DNA of 64,000 nucleotides from Ktedonobacter sp. SOSP1-85 (GCF_016587415.1 NZ_BNJI01000001.1:1341501-1405500), one strand, 5' to 3'; counted from the first letter of the stretch, positions 1 through 9,674 are shown. The notes: a model not told the origin generated them from the letters alone. Numbers and translations are program-made.

Positions 1-1
1 T

Positions 2-319
2 GGCTTCGGTGCTTATATTGGACTCCTCTATGCCCCATTTGATCAACGGGTACGTACGCTTGTCTCTGTGAGCCTCCCTCTCTTTCGCGCGACAAGTGGC
101 TTTCCACGTCCCTTCGAACGCCCCAAGCTCTTTGTGACGGGCGAGTTCGACGAGATCTGTCCTCTCTACAAGCTAGAACCCTTTGTGGAGCAACAGAGCG
201 GCCACAAGGGTATCAAAGTTATTACTGGCGCACGTCACCTGATGCGTGGCTTTGAAGAACCTGCCGTGCTCGCGATCCTGAATTATATTAATAAATGGGC
301 GAGCATGCCTGGAGTGTAG
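2..319 (+). CDS. alpha/beta hydrolase, C-terminal part (5' end outside window)
   Basis: The open frame runs in from the window edge and ends just before the XPB-type helicase gene. It begins with GFGAYIG, which looks like the tail of a nucleophile elbow (G-x-S-x-G) whose Ser would lie at or just before the edge. Further on, VTGEFDEICP is a typical position for the catalytic Asp and GARHLMRGF for the catalytic His of small bacterial alpha/beta hydrolases. About 105 residues are visible, so substrate cannot be assigned. The downstream gene starts 3 bases after the stop and its ribosome site lies inside this gene, so the two are probably co-transcribed. Confidence 0.7.
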   Translation, partial: GFGAYIGLLYAPFDQRVRTLVSVSLPLFRATSGFPRPFERPKLFVTGEFDEICPLYKLEPFVEQQSGHKGIKVITGARHLMRGFEEPAVLAILNYINKWASMPGV

Positions 320-322
320 TCC

Positions 323-2038
323 ATGAATCCCAAGAACCCTATGATCGTCCAGAGTGATCGTACTGTCTTACTTGAGGTCGATCACTCACTCCATGCCGAG
401 GCTCGTGACGCGCTCTCACGCTTTGCAGAGCTTGAGAAATCACCGGAACACATTCATACCTATCGTCTCTCGCCCCTTTCGCTCTGGAACGCGGCCTCCG
501 GGGGTATGCAGGCACCAGCCATTGTCGACCTGCTTGAACGCTATAGCAAATACCCCCTTCCGCCAAATATACTGACCGATATCCACGACTATATCAGCCG
601 CTATGGTCGTCTTAAGCTCATACGCGATGGCGACCAGTTGCTGCTCGCCTCCGAAGATTCCCGCCTTATCACCGAAATTCTTCATCACCGGCTTATACAA
701 CCCTACCTGCTATGTCCACGCGATGCCTCGACCCTGTTGGTAGACGGCAGCCGGAGGGGGCATATCAAGCAAGCGCTGATCCATATCGGTTTTCCGGCTG
801 AGGATCTTGCAGGCTACGCCGATGGCTCGCCCCTGCCCTTTAAACTCCGTGAGCGCGATGAGGTAGGAGAGCCTTTCATGCCTCGAACCTATCAGCAGGC
901 GGCGTCCGCGGCCTTCTATGCAGGTGGAGCACCGGGTGGAGGCAGCGGCGTGGTTGTACTCCCCTGCGGTGCGGGTAAAACCATCGTTGGCCTGGTCACG
1001 ATGGCCGACATTCAGCGCGCAACCTTGATTCTCACGCCCAATACCGTCGCGGTACGCCAGTGGATTCACGAGCTTCGCGCGAAAACCTCGCTTCTTCCCG
1101 AAATGATTGGAGAATATACAGGTGAACGCAAGGATATCGCGCCAGTGACTGTCAGCACCTATCAGATGTTGACCTACCGCCGCGCCAATGGTGAGGAGGA
1201 AGGCACAGAATCGCTCGCCGACTACCCACACTTCTCGCTCTTGACGAGCTATGACTGGGGACTGATTATCTATGATGAAGTCCACCTACTGCCTGCCCCG
1301 GTCTTTCGTGTCACCGCCGAAATCCAGGCACGCCGTCGCCTGGGGCTGACCGCCACCCTGGTACGCGAAGATGGGCGTGAGGCCGATGTCTTCAGCCTGA
1401 TCGGTCCCAAGAAGTATGATGTTCCCTGGCGCGAGCTTGAACGCCAGGGCTGGATCGCCACTGCCGAGTGCCATGAAATTCGCGTCAGCCTTCCAGATGA
1501 GGGGCAGCTTACCTATGCTATGGCACAGACACGGGAGAAATACCGCCTGGCCGCTGAGAATCCCGCCAAGTTTACGGTGACACACCTCCTGGCCGAGCAG
1601 CATAGAGACGACCAGGTACTTATCATTGGCCAATATCTCGACCAGCTCAAAGTGCTTGCCCAGGAGCTACAGGCGCCTCTCCTCACCGGGCGCACCTCGA
1701 CAAGCCAGCGTGAAAAGCTCTATGAACAGTTTCGCCAGGGACAAATCAAACGCCTGGTCGTCAGCAAGGTCGCGAACTTTGCCATTGACCTGCCCGACGC
1801 GAATGTGGCGATTCAGGTCTCTGGCACCTTTGGCTCACGCCAGGAGGAGGCTCAGCGACTTGGGCGCATCTTGCGCCCCAAAAGTAATGGCGGGATCGCG
1901 CACTTTTATACCATCGTGACACGCGATACATGCGACCAGGATTTCTCCACCAACCGTCAGCTCTTCCTGACCGAACAGGGATATCGCTATAGCATCGAGG
2001 ATGCAGAGGCGCTCCTCTCATCCTTACCAGAAGCGTAA
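323..2038 (+). CDS. XPB/Rad25-type DNA helicase (superfamily 2)
   Basis: This is a 571-residue SF2 helicase. It has an N-terminal XPB-like helicase-associated region (about residues 1-185), Walker A LPCGAGKT near residue 215, a DEVH box (IIYDEVHLL) near 317, and the TAT-type motif GLTATLVREDGRE. The second RecA domain includes a QEEAQRLGRILRP motif VI. Bacterial XPB proteins are ATP-dependent 3'-5' helicases implicated in DNA repair. The ATG is preceded by GGAG at suitable spacing inside the end of the hydrolase gene. The length fits the bacterial XPB family (about 540-580). Assignment rests on the motifs and the XPB-like order of domains. Confidence 0.88.
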   Translation: MNPKNPMIVQSDRTVLLEVDHSLHAEARDALSRFAELEKSPEHIHTYRLSPLSLWNAASGGMQAPAIVDLLERYSKYPLPPNILTDIHDYISRYGRLKLIRDGDQLLLASEDSRLITEILHHRLIQPYLLCPRDASTLLVDGSRRGHIKQALIHIGFPAEDLAGYADGSPLPFKLRERDEVGEPFMPRTYQQAASAAFYAGGAPGGGSGVVVLPCGAGKTIVGLVTMADIQRATLILTPNTVAVRQWIHELRAKTSLLPEMIGEYTGERKDIAPVTVSTYQMLTYRRANGEEEGTESLADYPHFSLLTSYDWGLIIYDEVHLLPAPVFRVTAEIQARRRLGLTATLVREDGREADVFSLIGPKKYDVPWRELERQGWIATAECHEIRVSLPDEGQLTYAMAQTREKYRLAAENPAKFTVTHLLAEQHRDDQVLIIGQYLDQLKVLAQELQAPLLTGRTSTSQREKLYEQFRQGQIKRLVVSKVANFAIDLPDANVAIQVSGTFGSRQEEAQRLGRILRPKSNGGIAHFYTIVTRDTCDQDFSTNRQLFLTEQGYRYSIEDAEALLSSLPEA

Positions 2039-2147
2039 TAGGACGTATGAGGAAGTACATGGAAAAACCTCTTCTTGACAGTACCATCAATGGAGTGGTA
2101 CCTTGAGAGACGAACAACGCTTCTTTACTATTTTCCAAGAGGATGGT

Positions 2148-2489
2148 ATGGCAGATACGTATATCTCTGTTACAAATGAAAACTTTCCTGAGCAGGTACT
2201 CCAGGCTCCGCAGCTCGTAGTCGTCTACTTTGCTGCCGATAAGAGTAATTCCTGCCAGATACAGGAACCCGAGTTTGTCGCGGTCAGCAAAGCGTACCAG
2301 GATCGCGTCACCTTCGCGAAGGTAAATGTCGAAAACGAGGAAGGCCTGACCAACCAGTACACAATCGATGGCATTCCGACCCTCGTCTTCTTCAAAGGGG
2401 GGAACGAGATCTATCGCATCAAAGGCATTATGATGCGTGATAAGCTTCGTCGCCAGCTCGAAGGAGTCCTGCTCGTAGCGAGCGAGTAA
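2148..2489 (+). CDS. Thioredoxin-fold protein with degenerate active site (SNSC)
   Basis: This 113-residue protein has the thioredoxin pattern: VVVYFAADK, then the active-site position, then GIPTLVFFKGG with the cis-Pro (Pro77). Where thioredoxins have WCGPC, this has K-S33-N-S-C36. The N-terminal nucleophilic Cys is Ser and only the resolving Cys remains, so classical dithiol reductase activity is unlikely. A chaperone-like or monothiol role is inference. The ATG at 2148 is chosen because AAGAGGA lies just upstream. An in-frame TTG at 2103 would add 15 residues with no family resemblance. Confidence 0.82.
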   Translation: MADTYISVTNENFPEQVLQAPQLVVVYFAADKSNSCQIQEPEFVAVSKAYQDRVTFAKVNVENEEGLTNQYTIDGIPTLVFFKGGNEIYRIKGIMMRDKLRRQLEGVLLVASE

Positions 2490-2573
2490 ATAGCGCCGCA
2501 CGCTGCAACCCATTACCACAAACAAACACGCTCCATACAGAACACAACGTATGGATGCGAGGGGAGATTTTTT

Positions 2574-3620
2574 GTGAGTTTACTATACCCACTTCGATTA
2601 GAGTCTTCGCTACACGAAACCATCTGGGGTGGACGCCGCCTGGAACACGACAGCTGGAAGCAACTCCCAGAAGATGATACAGCCATCGGCGAGTCCTGGG
2701 AGACTGAAATCAGCAATCGCATACTCAATGGTCCCCACGCGGGCAAGACCCTGGGCGCCCTTGTTGCCGAACAGGGAACGCCCTTGCTAGGAGAACAGGC
2801 CGTCGCAATATTCGGTGAGCGCTTCCCCCTCCTTGCCAAATTTATTGACGCCAACGCCCAGCTCTCGGTCCAGGTTCACCCTAAGGATGGCTATGCCGCA
2901 CAGCATGAGTATGGCAAGCTAGGCAAAACGGAGTACTGGTATATTCTGGCCGCCGAGCCAGGGGCCAGCATCGTGCATGGTTTTGAGGCTGAGACCACGA
3001 GCGAAGAGGTACGCCAGGCTATTCAGGACGTTACCCTTGAATCGCTTATGCACACCGAAACCGTACAGGCTGGAGATGTCGTCTTCGTGCCAGCAGGAAC
3101 CGTCCATGCAATTGGCGCAGGCATTTTGCTCTATGAATTACAGGAATACTCAGACGTTACCTACCGCATGTATGATTATGGACGCCTGACAGCCTCGGGA
3201 AAGCCGCGTGAGCTGCATATTGACCGCTCGCTCGATGTCTCACACTATCAAGTCTCCCCGCAAATCAAGATGCGCCCGGTCGTCCTCCATAGTAGCGAGC
3301 AATACGAAGAACGCTGCCTGGTGGCTTGCAAATATTTTGTCTCACGCGAGCTTAATTTGAAGACACAGAGCGTTGTCGAGGATCGCACAACTGACAGTTG
3401 TATCATTCTCACCTCGCTGGGTGCCACACTGACGATTGCCTACGGAGCTGATTTCGTGGAGCATGAAACGCTCAAACGTGGTGAGACCATGATTTTGCCC
3501 GCCTCCCTGGGCGAGTATCGCCTGCAAGGTGAGGGCCTCCTGCTCCGCTCATATGTCCCCTCCGCTGAGGATGCGGCATGGCGCCTCTGGAACCAGGAAA
3601 ACAAAGAGAGCAGCCTCTAA
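2574..3620 (+). CDS. manA: Mannose-6-phosphate isomerase, class I
   Basis: This 348-residue cupin enzyme interconverts mannose 6-phosphate and fructose 6-phosphate, feeding GDP-mannose synthesis or mannose catabolism. Class I landmarks are present: ETIWGGRRL at the N-terminus, the metal-binding QVHPKD and GKTEYWYI stretches, GTVHAIGAG with the third ligand, and the downstream QEYSDVTYRMYDYGR block. It starts with GTG, with a strong GGGGAG ribosome site about 8 bases upstream. It stands alone on the plus strand and ends in front of a 33-bp hairpin shared with the convergent membrane-protein gene. Confidence 0.93.
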   Translation: MSLLYPLRLESSLHETIWGGRRLEHDSWKQLPEDDTAIGESWETEISNRILNGPHAGKTLGALVAEQGTPLLGEQAVAIFGERFPLLAKFIDANAQLSVQVHPKDGYAAQHEYGKLGKTEYWYILAAEPGASIVHGFEAETTSEEVRQAIQDVTLESLMHTETVQAGDVVFVPAGTVHAIGAGILLYELQEYSDVTYRMYDYGRLTASGKPRELHIDRSLDVSHYQVSPQIKMRPVVLHSSEQYEERCLVACKYFVSRELNLKTQSVVEDRTTDSCIILTSLGATLTIAYGADFVEHETLKRGETMILPASLGEYRLQGEGLLLRSYVPSAEDAAWRLWNQENKESSL

Positions 3621-3660
3621 TTGAGCTATGTGGTGGGGACTGACGCTGTGGGGGCGACGA

Positions 3661-3738
3661 CGCTACAAAAGTACGCGTCTACATATGCAGGTACGGGCGA
3701 TCTCATACCTGCATATGTAGACGCGTGCTTTTGTAGCG
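3661..3738. terminator. Long hairpin between convergent genes (bidirectional terminator)
   Basis: Arms 3661-3693 and 3706-3738 are complementary over 33 positions with a single G-U wobble, around a 12-base loop. The hairpin sits between manA (plus) and the minus-strand membrane protein gene. There is no clear T-run, so use as a bidirectional terminator is inferred from position and structure. Confidence 0.7.
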
Positions 3739-3762
3739 CATGACGTGTCGGCCAACGCAACG

Positions 3763-4254
3763 TCATGATTCAGAGCGTCGCCTGCGTCGCTCCTCTTCTA
3801 AATCTGTGATTGTCCCTTCGACAATGCGCGTTCTGGGCGGATCTTGCTGAGTCTGACTAAAGGGAGTATCAAACGGGCTAAAGCCAGACATGTCAGGCAT
3901 CTGATCCTGCAAGCGCGAGACATTGGCGATGACTTGCGAGACACGCGTGGCGAAGTTGACAGCCAGGGTAATGGCGTACAAAATTCCCCAGACGAGCATT
4001 CCTACAAACAGGGTTACAAAGGCGCTCACAATGCCATTCCAGGCTCCCCCAGCCATCCAGTTCGCCACCAGCTCATAGACACACATCACTCCAATGGGCA
4101 GCCAGAAGAAATGGACGAGCACACGCAGAAACCAGTGCAAAAACCACAAAACAGCTTTGACCGGATCTGAAGGCATGTTCCAGGGCGGAACAAGGTCGCG
4201 CACGGATTTGAGCTTAAAACGTTTTGACGTGTTCACGGTAGCCCTCTTTGGCAC
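3763..4254 (-). CDS. Small membrane protein of unknown function
   Basis: This is a 163-residue protein I do not recognise. A basic N-terminus (about residues 1-35) is followed by two or three hydrophobic helices between about residues 36 and 103 (WFLHWFLRVLVHFFWLP; a Gly/Val/Phe-rich stretch; VWGILYAITLAVNFA). After that comes a polar C-terminus ending in an Arg-rich stretch (EERRRRRSES). It starts with GTG, with GGGAG just upstream. It probably sits in the cytoplasmic membrane with a cytosolic tail. It is monocistronic and convergent with manA. Confidence 0.65.
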   Translation of the reverse strand: MPKRATVNTSKRFKLKSVRDLVPPWNMPSDPVKAVLWFLHWFLRVLVHFFWLPIGVMCVYELVANWMAGGAWNGIVSAFVTLFVGMLVWGILYAITLAVNFATRVSQVIANVSRLQDQMPDMSGFSPFDTPFSQTQQDPPRTRIVEGTITDLEEERRRRRSES

Positions 4255-4349
4255 AGCACTCCCTCACGAGAGACGCGATGAGATGTACATTCTTTCGTTC
4301 TATTGTAGCAGTACCTCTCTCGTTTTGCCAGGGACACGAATAATAAAAA

Positions 4350-4382
4350 GAGGCCGCGCGGACCTCGTCACCGCGCGACCTC
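4350..4382 (-). terminator. Terminator of thrBC
   Basis: A GC-rich stem (GAGGCCGCGCGG with CCGCGCGACCTC, one mismatch) lies 64 bases past the thrC stop. On the minus strand it is followed by TTTTT, the pattern of an intrinsic terminator. Confidence 0.85.
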
Positions 4383-4445
4383 TCGCAACCACTCTAGCCG
4401 GCACGGCTCTACCGGTGGAGCGGTAGGGAGTGTAAGGGGTATGCG

Positions 4446-5891
4446 TTACTGCGCGAGCATAGCCCGCACAGCATCAAGGTTGGGCTTCACAACTGCGCTA
4501 TTGCGCTGCTGGGGAATACCCGTCACGTTATCTTTGAGCAGGTTGCCCGTAAGAATACCAACGACACGCTCATCGCGCTTGATGACGCCTTCGGCCACCA
4601 GTTTATGCGCACCAGCCAGGGTAGCGGCGGAGGCAGGCTCGCAGCCAATTCCCGAGCGATCAATAATCTCTTTAGCAGCCAGAATCTCCTCGTCTGTGAC
4701 CTGGGCGACAATGCCATCGCAGGCCTCAATGACGGCGCGGGCGCGCGCATAGCTCACGGGATTGCCAATCTTGATGGCTGAGGCCACAGTATCGGCCTTC
4801 ACACTGACCCGCTTCTGGAATTGCTGTTGATAGCTCTGATAAAAGGGATTGGCACCCGCGGCCTGAATCGCGGCGATACGCGGGATTTGCGTAATGAGGG
4901 AGAGGTCATATGCCTGGCGGAAGGCCTTCCCAATCGCTGAAATATTGCCGAGGTTTCCTGCGGGTAGAATCAGCCAATCGGGGGCTTGCCAGTCAAGCTG
5001 CTGTAAGAGTTCGAAGCCGATGGCCTTCTGCCCCTCAACGCGGAAGGGATTCAGCGAGTTTAAGAGGTAGATCCCCAACTCGTTACAGACTTGCTCCACC
5101 AGCTGCATCGCGGCATCAAAATCGCCCTCGATCTGGACCGTTGTCGCACCATAAGCCATCGTTTGCGCAAGTTTGCCAGCTGTCACGTTGCCCGCAGGCA
5201 GAAACACGATGCTACGCATGCCAGCCTGCGCGGCGTATGCCGCCAGCGATGCCGAGGTATTGCCGGTGGAGGCACAGGCCACGGCGCTGGCCCCCAGCAT
5301 ATTGGCCATGGTTACCCCGGCGGTCATCCCGCGGTCTTTAAAACTGCCGCTTGGATTTTCACCCTCGTGCTTGAGGAAAAACAGTTCCAAACCTGCATAT
5401 GTACCAATCTGGCGATGGCCGATACGCCCTACGGGACAGTTCTCCATGCCCACAGGATAGAGGTTCGTATTCCCCTCCGGGCGCGTAATGACATAGCGTT
5501 CGGGCGCGGGCAAGATCAATTCGCGATAGCGCCAGACACCGCTATAGTCAAGCAATAATTTATCTGTACTGATCGACCAGATAGGCGGAGATGAGGCGCG
5601 TTCATCAAAGACCTGGCGCCAGAGCGCTCCTACGGCTGAGGCATTGCTGGCGCGCTCCATCAAGTGCCAACTCTCCTCATCGCCCTGCATTCCCACCTGT
5701 TTGGGAAGCGTAAACTCCAGCTCGACATCGAGCACTCCACCACATTCACAACGATAGCGCGGCACCAGGCCCGTCGCCGAAGAGGACTGGGCCTCGACTG
5801 GTGGGTAGAGTGCTGAGCACTCCACGCACCGCAGTTGTATGGCTGACAAGAGAGCCGCTATTTCAGGTACAAGTGTCGCATGAGATTGCAT
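4446..5891 (-). CDS. thrC: Threonine synthase
   Basis: This is a 481-residue PLP enzyme that converts O-phosphohomoserine to threonine. The PLP lysine lies in NPSGSFKDRGMT. The family blocks CASTGNTSASLAAYAAQAG and LPAGNLGNISAIGKAF are present. The N-terminus carries a four-Cys zinc-ribbon-like element (CVEC ... YRCECGG), as in many threonine synthases of this class. The start at 5891 is chosen because AAGGAAA precedes it and it lies 7 bases after the thrB stop. A longer in-frame start at 6005 would overlap thrB by more than 100 bases. Confidence 0.93.
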   Translation of the reverse strand: MQSHATLVPEIAALLSAIQLRCVECSALYPPVEAQSSSATGLVPRYRCECGGVLDVELEFTLPKQVGMQGDEESWHLMERASNASAVGALWRQVFDERASSPPIWSISTDKLLLDYSGVWRYRELILPAPERYVITRPEGNTNLYPVGMENCPVGRIGHRQIGTYAGLELFFLKHEGENPSGSFKDRGMTAGVTMANMLGASAVACASTGNTSASLAAYAAQAGMRSIVFLPAGNVTAGKLAQTMAYGATTVQIEGDFDAAMQLVEQVCNELGIYLLNSLNPFRVEGQKAIGFELLQQLDWQAPDWLILPAGNLGNISAIGKAFRQAYDLSLITQIPRIAAIQAAGANPFYQSYQQQFQKRVSVKADTVASAIKIGNPVSYARARAVIEACDGIVAQVTDEEILAAKEIIDRSGIGCEPASAATLAGAHKLVAEGVIKRDERVVGILTGNLLKDNVTGIPQQRNSAVVKPNLDAVRAMLAQ

Positions 5892-5898
5892 ATTTTCC

Positions 5899-6924
5899 TT
5901 ACCTGCCCCCCGGCCTGGCTGGAGACCAGCAGAATTGATCGCCATAACGCGCACTGTCTTCCTTTCGTATACGAGTTCGTGGAGTTTGCAAAACTCTAGC
6001 CCCATTCTGGTCAGCTCGTAACACCCTACCCGTTCCCTCTACCCCATGCTCACGCGCCGTCAACTGCATAGCCCGCAAAATTTCTGAGAAGCGTGTGCTC
6101 GCCAGGGCGATAAGCGATGAACCACCACCCGAGAGACAGGCCCCATATGCTCCCGCGTCTTTGGCGGCTTGAATGATGCTGTCCATCGCGGGAAACAGGG
6201 TCTGGCGGTACGGTTGATGGAGTCGGTCCTGCATAGCTTCTCCAATCACTTCATATTTCCCCATCTGCAAGGCCGATAACAACAGCGCCACGCGCCCGGT
6301 ATTAAATGTAACATCTGTTCGTGTATAGCTTGCTGGCAGGAGTCCCCTACCTGCCACGGTATCCATAGGAAAGGTTGGTGTAAAGATGATGGCCTTTAAC
6401 GCTTCAGGAAAAGGCGTCTTGATGGCATGCGCCTTCCCATTCATCATGGTTGTGGCCACCAGTCCCCCCAGCAAGGCTGGAGCGACATTATCCGGATGGT
6501 TGCCCGCCTCCATTTCAACCGCCAGATCCAACAAATCATCCCTGGACACCGCCTTCCCGCGCTTACGCAACCACTCGTTCGCCGCGACAAGTCCTCCAAT
6601 GACCGCGGTCGCGCTGCTACCTAATCCACACCCCGGAGGAATGTGAATTTGCATACGAATGCGCACCGCCGGTAGAGGCTCACCCTGGCGCTCAAACAAG
6701 GTCGCAAACGCGCGAAAGAAGAGGTTATCAGCCCCTCGCTCTAGTCCTGAACCCAGCGGTCCCAGGACCTCGATCTCTGGAAGAAGCGGGTCCACACCAC
6801 CTTCCACTACGCTAAATCGATTGTATAGCTGTAGCGCCAGCCCCAGGCTATCAAAACCAGGGCCTAAGTTAGCGGACGTCGCTGGCGCTAAGACTTCTAC
6901 TGAAGCAGGTAATGCCAGTGCCAT
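5899..6924 (-). CDS. thrB: Homoserine kinase
   Basis: This 341-residue GHMP-family kinase phosphorylates homoserine for the next enzyme, thrC, which starts 7 bases downstream. Motif 1 (VLAPATSANLGPGFDSLG) and the ATP-binding PPGCGLGSSATAVIGG are intact. GACLSGGGSSLIAL is the C-terminal motif 3. Homoserine kinases usually end soon after a GARV-type sequence. Here the frame continues about 28 residues (TPRTRIRKEDSARYGDQ and on), so the C-terminus looks extended by loss of an older stop. A homoserine dehydrogenase gene is not in the window. Confidence 0.92.
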   Translation of the reverse strand: MALALPASVEVLAPATSANLGPGFDSLGLALQLYNRFSVVEGGVDPLLPEIEVLGPLGSGLERGADNLFFRAFATLFERQGEPLPAVRIRMQIHIPPGCGLGSSATAVIGGLVAANEWLRKRGKAVSRDDLLDLAVEMEAGNHPDNVAPALLGGLVATTMMNGKAHAIKTPFPEALKAIIFTPTFPMDTVAGRGLLPASYTRTDVTFNTGRVALLLSALQMGKYEVIGEAMQDRLHQPYRQTLFPAMDSIIQAAKDAGAYGACLSGGGSSLIALASTRFSEILRAMQLTAREHGVEGTGRVLRADQNGARVLQTPRTRIRKEDSARYGDQFCWSPARPGGR

Positions 6925-7120
6925 CGGCGGCTACCTGCCTTTCCATTTGAAGACGCATCGCGTTTCTCCTTTTCGCCTTCTCGGCTATTCTACCATGTTT
7001 TACAATATAAATGACAATATCAGTACAAAAGTCATATCAAAGATCTACATAAGTAGCATGTTCTGATGTCAATACTTTTACACAATTATGCGTATATTCC
7101 TCCATGATAATAGAAAAAAA

Positions 7121-7152
7121 GAGTGCCGAAACGTATTCACGCCTCGGCACTC
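7121..7152 (-). terminator. Terminator of the ilv-leuA operon
   Basis: Stem GAGTGCCGA / TCGGCACTC, 38 bases past the leuA stop, followed on the minus strand by a run of seven T. It closes the ilvB-ilvN-ilvC-leuA unit. Confidence 0.88.
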
Positions 7153-7189
7153 ACGGACGTTACAATCACAACCATGGGAGCAATATATG

Positions 7190-8365
7190 CTACACCGCCG
7201 AGGGGGTTTCTTGCATGCACTCTGCGATATAGACCAGGTCATGATCCACCACGGTTTTCTGCCGCTCAGCCATCGCGATAAAGCTCTTGTATGCGTACTT
7301 GAGCTGCTCCGCCGAGAGCCTGTATCCCAGCTTACGCAAACGCGCATCCAGACCGTGTCGCCCCGAGTGCTTGCCCAGCACCAGATTCGTGTCGCCCCAG
7401 CCTACCGACTGAGGCGTCATAATCTCGTACGTCAGGGCATGCTTGAGGACTCCATCCTGGTGGATACCCGCTTCGTGCGCGAAGGCGTTGAGGCCGACAA
7501 TCGCTTTGTTTGGCTGAACCGGCAGGCCAGTGACGCGACTGACCACGCGACTGGCGTCCAATAGCTGTTCAGCCTGCACACGTGTCTCGGCCCCGAAGGC
7601 TTCTGGACGCGTGCGCAATGCCATGACGACCTCTTCCAGAGCTGTGTTACCCGCGCGCTCACCGATGCCATTGATCGTGACCTCGACCTGGCGTGCGCCA
7701 GCGCGAATTGCCGCCAGGGTATTAGCCGTGGCCATGCCCAGGTCATCGTGGCAATGGGCGCTCAAGGTGACCTGCTCAATGCCCGGTACATGCGCACGCA
7801 CATAATGGAAGAGCGCTTCGTACTCGCCCGGCGTGGTATAACCCACGGTATCAGGCACGTTAATAATACTTGCCCCGGCTTTGATCGCCACGTCAAATAC
7901 CTGGCAGAGGAAGTCACGGTCGCTGCGTGTGGCGTCCTCCGCCGAGAACTCGACGGTCGGGCAGTAAGCACGGGCGCGCGCTACCATGGTTTTCACGCGC
8001 TGCAAGGCCTCTTCGCGACTGATGTTCAGCTTGTGCTGAAGATGGATATCTGAGGTAGCAAGAAAGACATGAATCACGGGATGCTCAGCCTCGCGAATGG
8101 CATCCCAGGCCGCGTCGATATCGTCTGCCGTGGCACGCGCAAGCGCGGCTACCGCGACCCCTTTCGTCCGGCGCGCGATCTCACGGACTGCGGCAAGATC
8201 ATCAGGGGAGGCCGCGGGAAAGCCTGCCTCAATACAATCTACCCGAAGCGCAACGAGCTGCTCCGCTACTTGCAACTTCTCTTCAATTGTCATCGTTGCC
8301 CCTGGCGACTGCTCACCGTCACGCAGGGTGGTGTCGAAAATCTTTACTACCTCAGAAGCTTCCAT
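7190..8365 (-). CDS. leuA: 2-isopropylmalate synthase lacking the regulatory domain
   Basis: This 391-residue enzyme of the DRE-TIM metallolyase family joins acetyl-CoA and 2-oxoisovalerate in leucine synthesis. The N-terminal [16 protein letters not shown], the metal-binding [15 protein letters not shown], and NGIGERAGN are all present. [11 protein letters not shown] and LGKHSGRHG favour isopropylmalate synthase. Typical LeuA has about 510 residues with a C-terminal leucine-binding domain. This one stops after the catalytic and linker regions, so feedback control by that domain must be absent. Homocitrate synthase is an alternative given the length. The position right after ilvC, 57 bases downstream, supports leuA. 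Confidence 0.85.
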   Translation of the reverse strand: MEASEVVKIFDTTLRDGEQSPGATMTIEEKLQVAEQLVALRVDCIEAGFPAASPDDLAAVREIARRTKGVAVAALARATADDIDAAWDAIREAEHPVIHVFLATSDIHLQHKLNISREEALQRVKTMVARARAYCPTVEFSAEDATRSDRDFLCQVFDVAIKAGASIINVPDTVGYTTPGEYEALFHYVRAHVPGIEQVTLSAHCHDDLGMATANTLAAIRAGARQVEVTINGIGERAGNTALEEVVMALRTRPEAFGAETRVQAEQLLDASRVVSRVTGLPVQPNKAIVGLNAFAHEAGIHQDGVLKHALTYEIMTPQSVGWGDTNLVLGKHSGRHGLDARLRKLGYRLSAEQLKYAYKSFIAMAERQKTVVDHDLVYIAECMQETPSAV

Positions 8366-8422
8366 GGTGCAGTGTCTCCCTTTCTTCAGCTCACTTCGCG
8401 AGGTCGTGCAGCAACCTTGCTG

Positions 8423-9475
8423 CTACCTCTTGGTCTCGACTTCCGCCTTTGGCTCCGCCTGTTGCTCAGACGCTTTCTCCTTCGAGGAGAGCCAGGGCAT
8501 CATCGAGCGCAGCTCTTTGCCGACCTGCTCTAGCTGGGTCTCGCTGTTCCTACGGCGCATGGCCATAAAGGCGGGGCGGCCAGCCTGGTTCTCTTGAATC
8601 CAGCGTGTGGCAAAAGTGCCGTCCTGAATATCTTTCAACACATTCTTCATCTCAGCGCGCACCTGCTGATTAATCAGGCGGGGGCCGGTGATATAATCGC
8701 CGTACTCAGCAGTATCGCTGATGGAGTAGCGCATGTAGTTCATGCCACCTTCGTAGATCAGGTCGACGATGAGCTTCATCTCGTGCAGACACTCAAAATA
8801 GGCCGACTCTGGCTGGTAACCAGCCTCGACCAGGGTCTCAAAACCCGCGCGCATGAGTTCGGTAACACCGCCACACAGCACGGCCTGCTCGCCAAAGAGA
8901 TCGGTCTCGGTCTCTTCCTTGAAGGTGGTATGCAGAACACCCGCGCGCGTGCAGCCAATGGCGCGTGCATAGGCCAGGGTCAGTGCCTCTGCCTGTCCGC
9001 TTGCGTCCTGGAGGACCGCCCAGAGACCGGGGATACCCGCGCCATCAACATAGAGGCGACGTACCATGTGGCCTGGTCCTTTGGGAGCGACCATGGCAAC
9101 ATCGACATCGGCGGGGGGAACGATCTGGCCATAATGCAGGCTAAAGCCATGTGCGACCAGGATCATCTTGCCCGCGGCTAGGCCGGGACGAATGTCGCGC
9201 TCAAAGACTTCGCGGTGATGCTGGTCAGGGATCAAGATCATGATCACATCCGCGTAGGCAGAGGCCTCAGCCGGAGTCATTACGCGCAGGCCCTCGGCCT
9301 CGGCCTTGGCGCGACTCTTGCTCCCGCTGGGCAGGCCAATGACGACCTCACATCCGCTATCGCGCATATTGAGCGCATGCGCGTGGCCCTGGCTGCCATA
9401 ACCAATAACAGCGATGCGTTTCTGCTGGATGAAATCGAGATTTGCGTCGGAATCGTAGTAAATAGTTGCTGGCAT
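8423..9475 (-). CDS. ilvC: Ketol-acid reductoisomerase (NADP+)
   Basis: This 350-residue class I enzyme carries out isomerisation and reduction of acetohydroxy acids in valine and isoleucine synthesis. The Rossmann motif [16 protein letters not shown] is near residue 21. The catalytic and metal region includes [27 protein letters not shown] and a conserved C-terminal helical domain with [18 protein letters not shown]. The last 15 or so residues are a polar Glu/Lys tail beyond the usual end. It is third in the ilvB-ilvN-ilvC-leuA operon, 200 bases from ilvN, with a palindromic repeat in that gap. Confidence 0.95.
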   Translation of the reverse strand: MPATIYYDSDANLDFIQQKRIAVIGYGSQGHAHALNMRDSGCEVVIGLPSGSKSRAKAEAEGLRVMTPAEASAYADVIMILIPDQHHREVFERDIRPGLAAGKMILVAHGFSLHYGQIVPPADVDVAMVAPKGPGHMVRRLYVDGAGIPGLWAVLQDASGQAEALTLAYARAIGCTRAGVLHTTFKEETETDLFGEQAVLCGGVTELMRAGFETLVEAGYQPESAYFECLHEMKLIVDLIYEGGMNYMRYSISDTAEYGDYITGPRLINQQVRAEMKNVLKDIQDGTFATRWIQENQAGRPAFMAMRRRNSETQLEQVGKELRSMMPWLSSKEKASEQQAEPKAEVETKR

Positions 9476-9520
9476 GATAGTGTTTCACTCCTCATTGATA
9501 ATTTCTATGTACCTGCCTAT

Positions 9521-9590
9521 CGGAAACCTGGGCGCGAAGCGCTAGCCACGTGAGTGGCGCCGTACCCCGAATGGGGGTTGGGTTTCGTAT
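9521..9590. repeat. Dispersed palindromic intergenic repeat, copy 1
   Basis: The element is bounded by CGGAAACC and GGTTTCG and contains an inner stretch with GCGCGAAGCGCTAGCCACG. Closely related sequence occurs at 13461-13511 (opposite orientation), and a more diverged copy at 58691-58768. It lies in the ilvN-ilvC gap and could form a hairpin in the operon mRNA. Confidence 0.65.
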
Positions 9591-9674
9591 AAAAAGGTAA
9601 TGTGGGCTCTGTATGTCAATAAAGATAGAGGCCTGACTGCTGATCTCTCGTCAGAGACCAGGCGCGCGTGGCAC

